Below, in pieces: positions 1 through 11,600 of a stretch of 64,000 bases of DNA. Position numbers and translations under genes: made by a program. The notes under the pieces were generated by a model that saw only the letters and a list, made by a program, of their open reading frames with translations, was not told where the DNA came from and did not search any database. Positions within the stretch are counted from its first letter, which is position 1; every line of letters starts with the position of its first letter. The stretch spans positions 7,997-71,996 of the forward strand of contig UZAN01039811.1 of the NCBI GenBank assembly GCA_900618425.1. Direction: 5' to 3'. Source of the DNA: Echinostoma caproni (Eukaryota; Platyhelminthes; Trematoda; Plagiorchiida; Echinostomatidae).

Positions 1-865
1 TTCTAAACGAGATAGTTTGATCACATAAATCAGTGAGATAGTGGGTATTTCTCTCCCTTACTTATTTGATAAATCGTAAAAAATAATGTAAAGTGAAGTA
101 TTTGTGCATTTTTACTGATATACCAAGAGCAATAATTTATCTAAGACTATATTATATAGGTTTATCATTTAGGTTTATATCGTAAAGGCTATTACTCTTA
201 ACCATAAACTAACTAAAACGAACTGTAAAACATCTATAGCCTATAGGAAATGCATGAACAGTATTGTGAATACACATTCCTTGAAGCGTAATGGTAAAAC
301 AGAGAACCTTTTGGCAGAAATGCGACACGAGTCAGGTAGTGATTCATATCAGTATAATATTTGGTAGTTAATTACTCGGTCATTGGATTTTTATTGATAT
401 CTCCTGCCGGAATATTGAAATTTTGCTTGCAATGCGTTCAAGAGCAAAGTAGAAAGTTGAGCAAACCCTGTCGATATTTGCTACCTTTTTCTGGTGACCA
501 AAACGCCCCATTATGTGCAATCCCCAGATAAAGATAACATCGAGAGATCTTTTTTCAGGGTACGGTTCTGCAAAAAAGCGATATCGTAAACAAATTGCAT
601 TCGTGGTACAACTCAAAAGTGAATATGAACCGTAGTCTGTCGACCCCAAATATTGTTGCTTAAACTGCCTGAATGCTTGCGTGCAAACAAGGAATCTTAG
701 TTATTCTAGCTAAGGTGTTGTTCTTACACGCATTCCGTTCTCCCTTGGTGTCGCGTATGATCCGTTTCAGTCTGTCTACAAGCCAAGTAGATACACACGA
801 GATACAGTTTCCTCAATTGTACATGGAATTATCAAATCCCTGAATAACTGCTTAATATGTACGTT
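1..865. other. 5' flank or intron, no gene seen
   Basis: AT-rich sequence. I see no exon with calsyntenin similarity and no repeat I can name. Confidence 0.5.
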
Positions 866-1150
866 GTGTTCCTGGACTACTCGTCCGCTTTAGATTCTAT
901 TCCTGGTTCCATTTTTCTTCATTAGCAGGAGATGTTCATTTGTTCCAGGCAGTTATTAGCATGGCTTGCTGATTATTCTTGTGGGAGAACTCAATGCACC
1001 AGACTAGGTCGGAAGAAGTCCAAACCATTGGTGAAAAACTCCGGGTACTCAAAGGTGCAGACATTTGCCCATATTTATTTTCTACATATATTAGCTAATT
1101 GTTTGCTAGCACCCCAGCTTCTCTCGTTAAAGACGCTGATGCTGTAGTTT
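866..1150 (+). pseudogene. CR1/jockey-like reverse transcriptase relic
   Basis: Starting at 866 the frame reads VFLDYSSALDSIPGS, the aspartate-bearing motif A of non-LTR reverse transcriptases (usually LDYSKAFDSV). A stop follows, and then a shifted frame reads GRTQCTRLGRKKSKPLVKNSG. The same piece occurs at 37150-37250 as RTRHSRLGTKFSKPLVNDLG, so the two are relics of one element family. Only about 95 codons survive, with stops and a frameshift, so this copy is dead. Confidence 0.7.
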
Positions 1151-1344
1151 TCTGTCAGAATATCTCCAATTCTTCTGGTTCTTCACAATTTTCTCACATT
1201 CTACAAATTTCCGCTACATCCGGTCTCTCTTAATCTTTCCAAATGTTTCTAAGCTATTTACATTATCATGTTCTTCTTTCTCATCAGAGGAATAACCACC
1301 AGAAGTGATGGATAGGAAAGTGCAAAGAGATGTAAAGAGCTGCT

Positions 1345-2262
1345 GCTATTGGTAACAGGGTCCGATCTCACGGCACTTTTTCGCCAGAGTTCACCACGGA
1401 AAAAGGTGTTTGACAGGGTTACCCTCTCTCTCCTTTTCTATTTAACTTTGTTATAGATTTTATTACGGAAACAGCTCTATCCTCCTTTGAGGATAGTGGT
1501 ATCTGTTTACTCCCAGTTGGTAGACTGTCTGATCTGGAGTATGCAGACGACACTGTGCTACTAAGTGAAGATTCAGGTAAGTTGCAAGCTGTTTTGGACA
1601 GCTTGCGTGCCAGCGTAGCCATGTTCGGTATGCGTTTTGCACCTTCAAAGTGTAAAATGTTACTACAAGACTGGGTTGGTCCAGCACCCAGGACTTACTC
1701 TGATTGAGGAAGTTATAGAACAAGTGAATAAGTTTTGCTACTTGGGTAGCTATATCTCACCCGGTGGACGCACCACGGAGGAAGTGTCAGCTCGCGTACA
1801 GAAGGCTCGATTGGCATTTGCTAACTTGAGACATCTGTGGCGCCGTCGCGACATCCGGCTGTCTGTGAAGGGTCGAGTGTATGCAGCAGCAGTTCGGCCA
1901 GTTCTACTATGCGGTACCGAAACTTGGTCATTAAGAAAACAGGGTAAAGATAGACTGTCGGTGTTTGAACACCGCTGTCTACGCAGCTTTGCACGAATCT
2001 GGTGGGGAAGCTTTTGGTCACTGCGGCCCACTGAAGCTATTGGTCGACCTCCATGGATTACTTTGGTTGGGGCATGTGTTATGCATATCACCAAATAGAT
2101 TGCCACGGCGAGCGATGTTCGCCGAGGCAGGTTGTGAGTGGAATAAAGCCAAGAGAGGGTATAAAAACCCTAATCAGGAGTCTGGGTCATATAGGTCCCG
2201 TTAGGCTCCCTGGATGGGGACCTCGGGCAGATTGTAACCCATGGTTAGGGACACTGAGTGTC
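1345..2262 (+). pseudogene. RTE-clade reverse transcriptase relic
   Basis: Three frames in succession give the C-terminal half of an RTE-type reverse transcriptase. The first holds FLFNFVIDFI and the catalytic LEYADDTVLLSE (about 1534-1569), then FGMRFAPSKCKMLLQDW. The second (from about 1700) holds NKFCYLGSYISPGG, ARLAFANLRHLWRRRDIRLS, KGRVYAAAVRPVLLCG and TWSLR. The third and first share the end: LWLGHVL, LPRRAMF and LPGWGP. RTE elements of this type are abundant in trematodes. Frame changes near 1700, 2030 and 2150 and an in-frame stop show it is defective. The YADD box itself is intact. Confidence 0.88.
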
Positions 2263-5200
2263 GTAAACAGTGGAGTTTGTGTATCTTTTCAATTTCTTTG
2301 CAGCATTAGTCTACTGAAATTCCCAATTTTCTCTTCGATTCCATTTTCAACCTTTTCTGTCTTCCGCCTGCTGTTCAACCAAATTTTTCAGCAACCAAAA
2401 CCGGCCCACAAAAGTGCATGATTAATGGTTGTTCAAACTGAAACGTCTCATCTAAACCTGTATCTTTTATTTTTTACGACTGCGTTTTTCGATTCAGATT
2501 CTATTCTTATTAAGGCACGGGGTAAATACTATTGATTATGGTCCGTAAGAAAGTTTTGCCTTCCATAGATGATTCCATCAAATTTTCATTTAGTCATTCT
2601 TAATACAAAAGTTTACAACTTTCACATAGAGGAGTAAATAAAGCTCAAATGCATTCTAAACTGGTTTACCCTGTTTGTTCAGCAGATGAGAACCCCTCTT
2701 TGTCAGACTAAGACACATAGAAGTGGATCTAATCATCTCGGCCTGAGTTCAAAATTGTCAAAGTACAAATGGACGCAACAGTGACCTGATTTTCTTGAAA
2801 GCTAATCATTTGATCTTCGTTCCAACTGGATGCATATCATCATATCTATGGTAATGGGTAGTCTTCTGTGGAAAACGGAAGGCTCCATAGAAAGCATCAT
2901 ATTTTATCCTCATCAACCTTAAGACACGGATGTGCATATCTTCGTTCAGAACGTGCCACAAAATCGATTGCTGAGGAAGTTAATTCTAAATGCACAACGA
3001 TCAGAAAAGTTTCTTAGGATAACGGGTTGTTATCGAAAGCCGCGCACCAAGGGCGCGATACCGGTGTTACTGGTGTGCAACACATGGAAGTACTATTGTA
3101 TGGAGCGATGAAACAAGGTTCAACCGTTGTCCCGGAGGACTCAATTTGGTTTCTTTTCTGGAAGCGGCTTCAATTACTCATCCAGCATATTAAGTGCTTC
3201 GATCACTCATGGATTCGTCGGTATAATTCAATTCACTTTTCCTATCAAGTTTAATGGCCAGCTACACTGTAACAGAATGATTGTCACTTTGTTCATCCAT
3301 TCCGTAGATGTACCTCTGTCCCCAAGTATGCTGTCTGTTTGAACACCGGGAAGCTATTCAGAGATTTGTTCGTTAATATCGGTACATACTGTTGGGTCAC
3401 TCATCTTTACAAGCTGGTTTGCGGACGTCACACCTCGTTTATCTCAGCAATAGTCTCCAGGATTAGAACTCTTTTGGAAAAATTCCGAATAAGGTTACTT
3501 GAGAGAGTGGTGGATGATTCGCTTCCATTATATGGTAACGTTCGAGTATAAAAATATGAAAAATGAAGTGATCAGCTTCCATTGGTCAAGTGAATAGAAT
3601 AATTGCATTTTATCTGTGATGTCTCTGGCTCGATCCTAAGCTGAGCTGATTCATTCGCACAGATTGTGAGACCCAAACAGGTCAAACGGCTGTACAATGA
3701 ATCCTACGTTTTAATTCACTCTTGGTTTGTTCTGTATACGACGAAACTCGAAATATAACCGGAGTATTTAATTACCTAATTTTCACCGTCAAGAGCTAAG
3801 CGCTAAACTTTGGACTCATTCACATTATACTGTTTGATAAAAATAGTTCGAAACAAATCCAGTGAATTACAGTTTCTGCTATGTTGATGAAACTAATTTG
3901 TTCGAACCTATTTGAAGTAAGGATACTGCGTAGCTAGCGATCTTATTGCAAAGGGTTCGAGTGTTATATTTATTTTGTTATTTTTCATCATGAAGTAATT
4001 TTTTCGGAAAGCCAATATCATTGGCCACTGTAAGATAGAAATGTAAACTTTTGTTGGTTTTCAATACTTATCAGTACGTCTGATTCCAACACTCCTTTTA
4101 TAATCTAATAATGTAAGCAAAACCAGCATCCCATTCAATAACATCCATTGTCGTTTTAGATCTAATTCTGTAAAATAACACTGACAGATTTTTAAAAATT
4201 TTGTATTTTTGATTCACCGTTGACAGTTTGGTCTTAGGACAGTGCGGCAAATTGCTTAACTTTGATAGATACCAATTAACAACTTTTCTGACTGCTCACT
4301 GGAGCGGGATTATATAAAAGTGTATTCATGTACTGCTAATAAAACCATCGAAATTTCACATTAAAAAATTAGTAATCATAATGTTTTAGTTGTGAGAATA
4401 GTCTATCGGTAGGCAATGAAGACTATCTGCACGAATTGGCGCAAAACGATCTAAGTGAATTTTCACTGAGACAAACCTGAATGTACCTCTTAAGTCCTAC
4501 CCAAATTTATACATCATTTTTCGTTAACCTGCAACCACCGTGCTCAGCTTCCAAACAGCTGAATAAATACTATTTCTGGTTGCAGTTTAAGACATATGGC
4601 ATGAATTATTAAATCCCTCGAATTACATTACCTGTTCTGTTCAAATCTGCTGTAAATAATGTGTTTTATGTTTGCATGAAAAAGTGTTTAGTGCCGGTAA
4701 TTTGAATTATTAGCGATACTTCATATATGAGTTATTTCGTAGTTTCCGAGCCTGAACAGATAGAGGGGTTCATTGTGCCTATTGATTGTTTCGTAAACAC
4801 GGTATAATGATCTACCCCGTCCCACGCACAGGGCGTGTCTGATTCAGCTATTTATTTTTGCGCATACAAAGCGTACGATTGATAGTGTTTAATTCACTCA
4901 CTGAAATGGTGTGAATTTAAAATATTTCTGACTGAACTTATGACATAGTTTGGTATGCAGCAGCAGATCAGACTTAAATTAAAGCGATACGTCCAGAAAA
5001 CGGATACTTTAATGCTGACCCGTACTAATATTTTGTGTAAGGATTTCGGTGAAAAAAAATCATAAGAGGTCATAGCTCAATTAGGTCAGGATGATCTTAT
5101 TGTAATAGATAATATCTATCAATCTTCTCATGAGTCTAAAATCGTGCTTGGCTTACAATCACTTGTTCAGGTAGTCCTCTGAGTTCTGACCGCGCACAGG

Positions 5201-5404
5201 TAAGAATGGAACCGGTGTTATTTGAAGCTACCTATGTGACTTATTATCAGTCAAACATGAGACTTGAAATGCTTGTTGTTCACTTATTTTGGTTTGCGGA
5301 TCACTCAGGATAACAACCTATCAGAAACGAATATTTGTTTCGTTAAATATACCATAATTGTTTTACACATGCTAAATTTACTCTCGTTCCCATTTCATTT
5401 TCAG
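2263..5404. other. Intron or 5' flank without identified gene
   Basis: Unique-looking AT-rich sequence between the RTE relic and the first supported calsyntenin exon. A short GC-richer patch at 3030-3140 encodes nothing I recognise. The missing cadherin-1 exon was looked for here and not found. Confidence 0.5.
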
Positions 5405-5619
5405 GGTACCAGTCCGGGTGTATATTTTAAATAGACATGGACCAGTGTTTGATAGCCTAAGCTATCAGTTCACTGTGAGTCAGCATTCTCCCACCGGTAC
5501 TGTGGTGGGTCAAGTCGCAGCTATTGCTGAGTTCAATTCACGCGAGGATGACAAAGCGACAAAAATTTGTGATTACCGAGTCAGTCCGGTAGACGTACCA
5601 TTCACTATTGATCGATATG
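5405..5619 (+). CDS. CLSTN: Calsyntenin exon: end of cadherin 1 / start of cadherin 2
   Basis: The acceptor is a T-rich tract ending TTTTCAG; the donor is TATG|GTAAGT. The exon starts with the last base of a split codon and ends with the first base of another. It encodes the final strand and linker of cadherin repeat 1 (VRVYILNRHGPVF, where animal cadherins have D.NE/DNAPVF) and the first half of repeat 2, ending ICDYRVSPVDVPFTIDRYG. The ICDY...DVPFTID string is characteristic of calsyntenins rather than classical cadherins. The acidic residues of the usual linker are replaced (LNRHG), so calcium binding there may be weak. This is the most 5' exon I can support. Confidence 0.9.
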
Positions 5620-8600
5620 GTAAGTTTCTTGAGGTCAATTACTGGCTAAGACGGTGTTTTAAGAACTTCTGTGATTCGATCAGTTGGCCGTCTGAATACT
5701 AGTAGTAGTAGTAAGAGTACTTAAAAACACGTAAAATCCGCTTTAGAACAATCTGATTGAGACAGCAGAATTATATTTGCTGTGTTATTTTACAGGGGAA
5801 TGTATAAAGTGAAAAAATGTTTCAATCATTGGTAATGCGAAATACAACAAAGACTTAAATTTGTCAAAATAAAAACGTTTCCCTTGCATCATCGTATTTT
5901 ACAACAAAATGTTTTACTTTCAGTTTTTTGGACAATGTATTCTTTACAGATACTATTACATAACTGTTTTACTCAGTTGTCAGGACCGTTTGAATAGAGT
6001 TAATCGATTTGTGATATTAAGAGTAAAGGCCAGTAGATGCTTTCACATCAACTCAATTGACTAATTAACTAATCTCCAGTTTACCTATTCACTGCGCAAT
6101 TTCGATCCACTGTTCAGCTCAGATTCATATTTTCTTTATCCACTGAGTATCCCAAATTGCGACTGACCCTCCCAAAACGCGTAATGGAACAAAATGTAAC
6201 CTACCGGTTAAATGTAATCCTCTACTTAAAAAAACTGGATTATCTTTCTAGCACATAAAGTTTGTCAATAGGAACCTGGACAGGAGTGTGTTCTTCTCTC
6301 TAGCTAGGATAACCAATCTGGCTTCTGCGGTACATATTAAATTCAACACAAACCGATTAACACATCTTTTATGCGGGTAATGTTGTGAACATTGGATAAC
6401 AGAACAAATCCATCAAGAGAACTGAATTTATCAAATGTCGTTTTTGTTCATGGAAAAACTGAACAGAATGGCATTGGTGAGCTGATGATCAACTCTGTCA
6501 ACCCTGTTTGCTTTCAGCGCAATTTAAGCAACTTATTATGGTTGCTCTGGAAGAATGCACTCATTGCATTTCATCTGACTGATTTTGACAATAAATTTGG
6601 AGCAGGCTTCAGGATTTCTGGGAGCTCGCTAATCGGCATTCACTTCGACAGTGCGAAACATTAGTTGATGGTGTGCAATAACCGCGGACACCACCAAATA
6701 TAGCAGAAAAAGATACCGACTATTCTACACCTACTTATCATCATCCCTGAAATGGATAATGTTGTTTTGATGCTGAGGAAGCAATTTGTCGGGTTTCACC
6801 ATCGAGCTCAAAAACAAAACTTGATTGGTGAATCACAGCAGTGTGGACGTCAGTCAGAGGAAACTGATTGTGTGAGTTAGCGATGAAAGTGGAGTAATTA
6901 ACTGCCAAGTTTAACGTGCTGAGCTGTGTAGCCACTAAACATTTGAGGAGATTAACTGAGTAGATTTATTGATCGCTTTTTACGTGTGATAGATTTCTAC
7001 CGTTTCTTTTGTTGTTTGTTGTTGTATCTCAGAGTATGCAATGCAGGTCTTCATGTATTTCTCTATGGTTACCGGTTCATAAAATTAGCCCTGAACCACA
7101 AAGTGGTGTGCTATATTTTGGAAATGAATTAAACATCCAACCAGGAATTAAACAACACTAACATGATTTACTTCACATAGAAGATAATAACTGTCGAGAT
7201 AGGCAGCGGGATGGATCTCAACTATTCCTGATCAAGGTGAAAAGTTGGTGTTTTATTTGAACATCATTGCTTGTTGTAATGATGTTTTTTCATCATTAAA
7301 TATATGTTTTTAGAGTTCTGCCAATATGGTTTTACTTTTTTGGATACCTTAGCTGTATGGGTATGTCAAACCAACAGCGATCAAGTCATAGGATCACATT
7401 GGTAGCAAACAATATCTAGTTAATCGACGCCCCATGTGATCAGAATATTCTTTCCTTTTCCTCTTTCTATTGAATGTATACTACACTCCTTCCAATTTGA
7501 GGTCATTTTTTGAAATTGGTGCCAAACTTCATTCTTTCGTCAAAGTATAGCGTTAAATTTTATCCCATCGGTAACTCATCACTGAATTTGTTCAATAATA
7601 CCTTACAATCAGAACGGTGCTTGTTATCCTGAACGAACAGTGGTAACTCAAATGTGAAACACTTCTGCCCAATTATCAATACACCTGTTGACTGTGCTAG
7701 TTGGTAGACATTTTGAGCAAAAACCAAAAAAATATAAAGTTAACACGAGACTACGGGACTTATCCGGTTTTAGACATCACACTGACAACGAAATTGTCAG
7801 TACTAAATATGTCCTCGCAATGAAGTTGATTCAGCTCCCGAATTGGTGCCATCCTAGGAAATGACCTTGTGTTCATGTTTAGACCAACTAACATGAAATA
7901 TTACTTTCTCGTTTAACGCGAACACCGAAGTTTTGTTAAAATAATTTTGTATTCCACATATTCGTGTTTTTAGCTGTGATAAAAGATTCCATTGAAGCGA
8001 CAGTGTAACTGATAAAAGAATTTTTCATTTGAAATCTCATAAGAAAAGTGCCACCGGCTGTTGGAGAGGTAAAAGATACTTTCTATTTGTCACGTTTTAG
8101 AGTGATAGAGACAGCATGTCATAAAAAGCTGGTTTTGCATACCCAAATGTTTATACTATTTATATATGAATAATATTGGCATTACTGTACTATGGGAAAC
8201 GTATGCTTCATTGTTGAAACCACAGACAATTACCAGTGAAATGCGTGACGAAATCGCCTAAGGTACTATCTGAGGCAATGGCAAAGTTTATTGCTAATTC
8301 TGTCTGAGTGGTTCATATTTTGAACGACTCCCAAAAGATGTTGTGTTGAATGATATCATGGTGATCTCCGAGAAATGTTTGCATGCTTTTTTGTCAAAAT
8401 TACTGGAGAAACTAACCTTGAATCAAATCATATACAACCATAGATATTAACAAGTAATGTCCAGCTTCAAGGCTTAGTTTAAGAAATAGTCAAATATCAT
8501 TAAAATGCTGCTTGGCAGATTGAAGTTTTTATATCGAGATTGTGGAAAATTTGGCAGCCTTGGTAGGATTCGAACCCACGCATGGACGCCGCGTACGCTT

Positions 8601-11600
8601 TTGTACAGCACACACTCTACCAGCTGAGATTGGATGGGTAATTCGAATGCGAAAAGATCAGTGCTATCGGTGTGGCTTTATAGCTCAGCTGGCAGAGCGT
8701 GCGCTGAACAAAGCATAGGCGGCGCCCAATTATGGGGTCGAATCCCACCGAGGCCACTGAACTGCTTGCAATCTCGGCATAGAATATCATTAAACTAGGT
8801 AATGCAAAACATGAAAATGTTCAATCAAGCTCATGTAATTGACCCATCATAAAACAAACTCCGATTGCTTAACTCTGCCTTTTCTCTTGAACTACTGTAG
8901 TTGAGGATGCGCATTATTCGAAAATGTTGTAGACTGAGAAAGCTCAAGTTTAGATAGATGAATAACGATGTTCACATTAGTTTATTGCATATTGCTTTTA
9001 AATCAGTTTGAAGTTTTTGCCGGTCAGTGTTGGTGATCATTTGATTTTTTTCCGCACATTTAAATTAATTCCATACTTAAATGCCCGAAAAGTATATCCA
9101 TCTCAGTGTCATGAACGTCCTCAAGGTGGGCTACAGTGTGAATGCATTGAGAGAGGAAGTTTGGGTACAATTGAACTAATAATCACTTGGTGCCAATTGC
9201 TTGGTTTGTTCAACAGAAGTTAGAGACATCGTCACATAACGCAAATTTGTGAAAATCGTTCTGCTTTGACTCGGATCTTGTGATACCATTTAAACCACCT
9301 GTCATTAGTTCACCCGATCGCATGTCATCTTCCATGCTTTTACGACACCAGCGTTCATAGGGATTACATCTGAGGGGAAACCATGTAAATTGATCTAATC
9401 TTTTGTATTCATATGATATTTACAGAATGTGTTAAGTTTAGTAACTAGTCCTTAAATCGCAGGTGTTCTTACACATTGGGGTAAATCTATTCCTCAAGTT
9501 GATGACAATGACATAATGCAAACAATGCAAAAGATGTGAGGATTCTCATGCGGCGGTTGTATCAAGCATTCCTATCCAAAAGGTAATTTATACTATAAGC
9601 TGAATATTAATCAAATTAAAAACATTTGGTTTGACGATCACTGGGGAGCATGCAATCACAGACCTAACAATAACTTGTGGGGAACAGAAAGTATTCTCGA
9701 TCGGAGTTAGAAATATGAAAGCTTTCTAACTTTGCAGAGTGTATTCTGAAAGTGCAGAAACCATGATAAATTGTGTGATAGTGTGACGCCAAGGTATTTT
9801 ATCATTGAGGTTGTCGGTATGGGTTCATGATTCGTAGAAAGAGTGGAAAACCTATTTGTGAGGACTAAATACGGTTCATCAGTCAATATGAAAATCACAT
9901 CCTGACATTTTGAGGCAACAAATGAGAGGGAACGGGACACCGACCAACTAACAACGTTGAGCTTGCTTTGAATTTCTGAATCCTCTTCAGTGGTGGGTGT
10001 TCTGCATTCTAAAGCAACATTTTCTGCGTATTTATGGTCAATGAATGTAGAAAGAATGGGAGATTGTTCCACCTACTTTATAAAAAAACGAGCTAAGAAT
10101 TGCACCTTGAAGAACATCAGAGAAGCAACTTGGTGAGTGAAAGATTGCTGGGCGTTTAGGCACTTGAACTGCCTTTTATTCGTGAAATAAATGCGGAATT
10201 ATCTGCCAAAGTTTGGATTAACACAACTTTCGGTAATCAGGTTGGGCAATACGGATCGATTCAAACTGCCGAATGAGTTTTGTAGTCTAAGAACACCATT
10301 CTGACGGCCTCACACTTCCTATCTGGAGCCGAAGGTATTGAGTGAGCAAGGTGGGCAACAGAATCAAGTGTTGAGCGCGAAGACTGATATGCAAATTGGT
10401 GAACGTCGTCTTCGGCCTATTCAGTTACAACCCACGGTAGCAAGCTGCTCTCAAATATTTTGAGCATGACTGACGGGCAGACGATGTGACGGTACTTCCC
10501 GGGCTCCTTTTTGAGAACGAAAGTTATTTTGGCCAGCCTCCAAATGTCAGGAAATTTTCCGCTTATCAGATAATCATTGGATATGTTAAATAGTGGGACT
10601 GAAAGTGTCCGAATATACCTCGAGTAACACAGGTAATAGTTCATCCCACCAGATGCCTTATTCATCTTCGTTTTCCGTAGCTGTCTGAGGACCGTGGCGG
10701 GTTCGATAGTTGGTGGTGGAGTAGAACTCACCAAGTCTGGCAGGGCTATGAAACTGGACTAAACTTGAAACTCAGTCTTTCAACATTGATAGTTACTCTT
10801 TCTTGTTTATTGGTACTGCCACACAGGCTTTTGATAGCTCTCCACATACTGCGATAACTGAATTTTCCCAGTATAGTGTCCATGTACAATTAATTCAAAC
10901 GATTTATTTCAGATTTGATAAAAAATTGTAAGCCGCTTTGCATGAGTTCTCTGTTCATGCTTATAGACCTGCTTAGCTGTTTTAGTAACGGTGATAAGCA
11001 TGTATCTTTATGGATGAAGACCGTTTCAAGTGGACAGTATTGGTTAAAGCAAACATCAGGGTAGTCAGTAACATGTTCACAGAGGACAGAAGGTTCCCGA
11101 TCTGAAAACACCGAAAAGCTATGGTGGCAATCAAGGATCTCAGTTTTTCTAGTTTCTTCGATAAGCAGTTCCTTCGACTTATCATCTTGGGTCGTCTTGA
11201 AAACGTGTACCGGTTAGTTTTGCTGTAAACAGTTAGACACATTTTTAAGATCCGCTGATCGGAGCTACTCAGAGGGGCACGTTTCTGAATTTTCAGAACT
11301 TGCGGTCTATTTGTAAAAACGAAATCTGGTTGTGCATCGAGTCTAGTAGGAAAATTTACCATATTTTTTAGATCCAGTACAGTAAGGAAAGCCACAACAT
11401 GTTTCTTAAAATCACCAACAAATGCACACAAAGATTTATTTGTTAGTGCTTTCTATGATGAAGGTGGAAAAACATCAGAAAACCTATTTTCGTTGATACT
11501 GTGGGCTACAGGTAAACGTTTCCAAGCCGTACGGAACGAAACCGACGCAGAAAACGAGGCTTACAATCAATGACGTGGCAACTGATTTCATCCGTGGAGT

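Noticed and set aside
5184..5199. A 16-base microexon (TTCTGACCGCGCACAG then GTAAGA) that would fit the phase of the exon at 5405
   Set aside because: The donor is good and the phase fits, but the acceptor is weak and the five residues cannot be matched to cadherin repeat 1 with any confidence.
8555..8757. Functional tRNA genes
   Set aside because: A-box and B-box are good, but the anticodon arm region is expanded (about 10 extra bases) and the acceptor stems do not pair; the cassettes lie inside mobile units.
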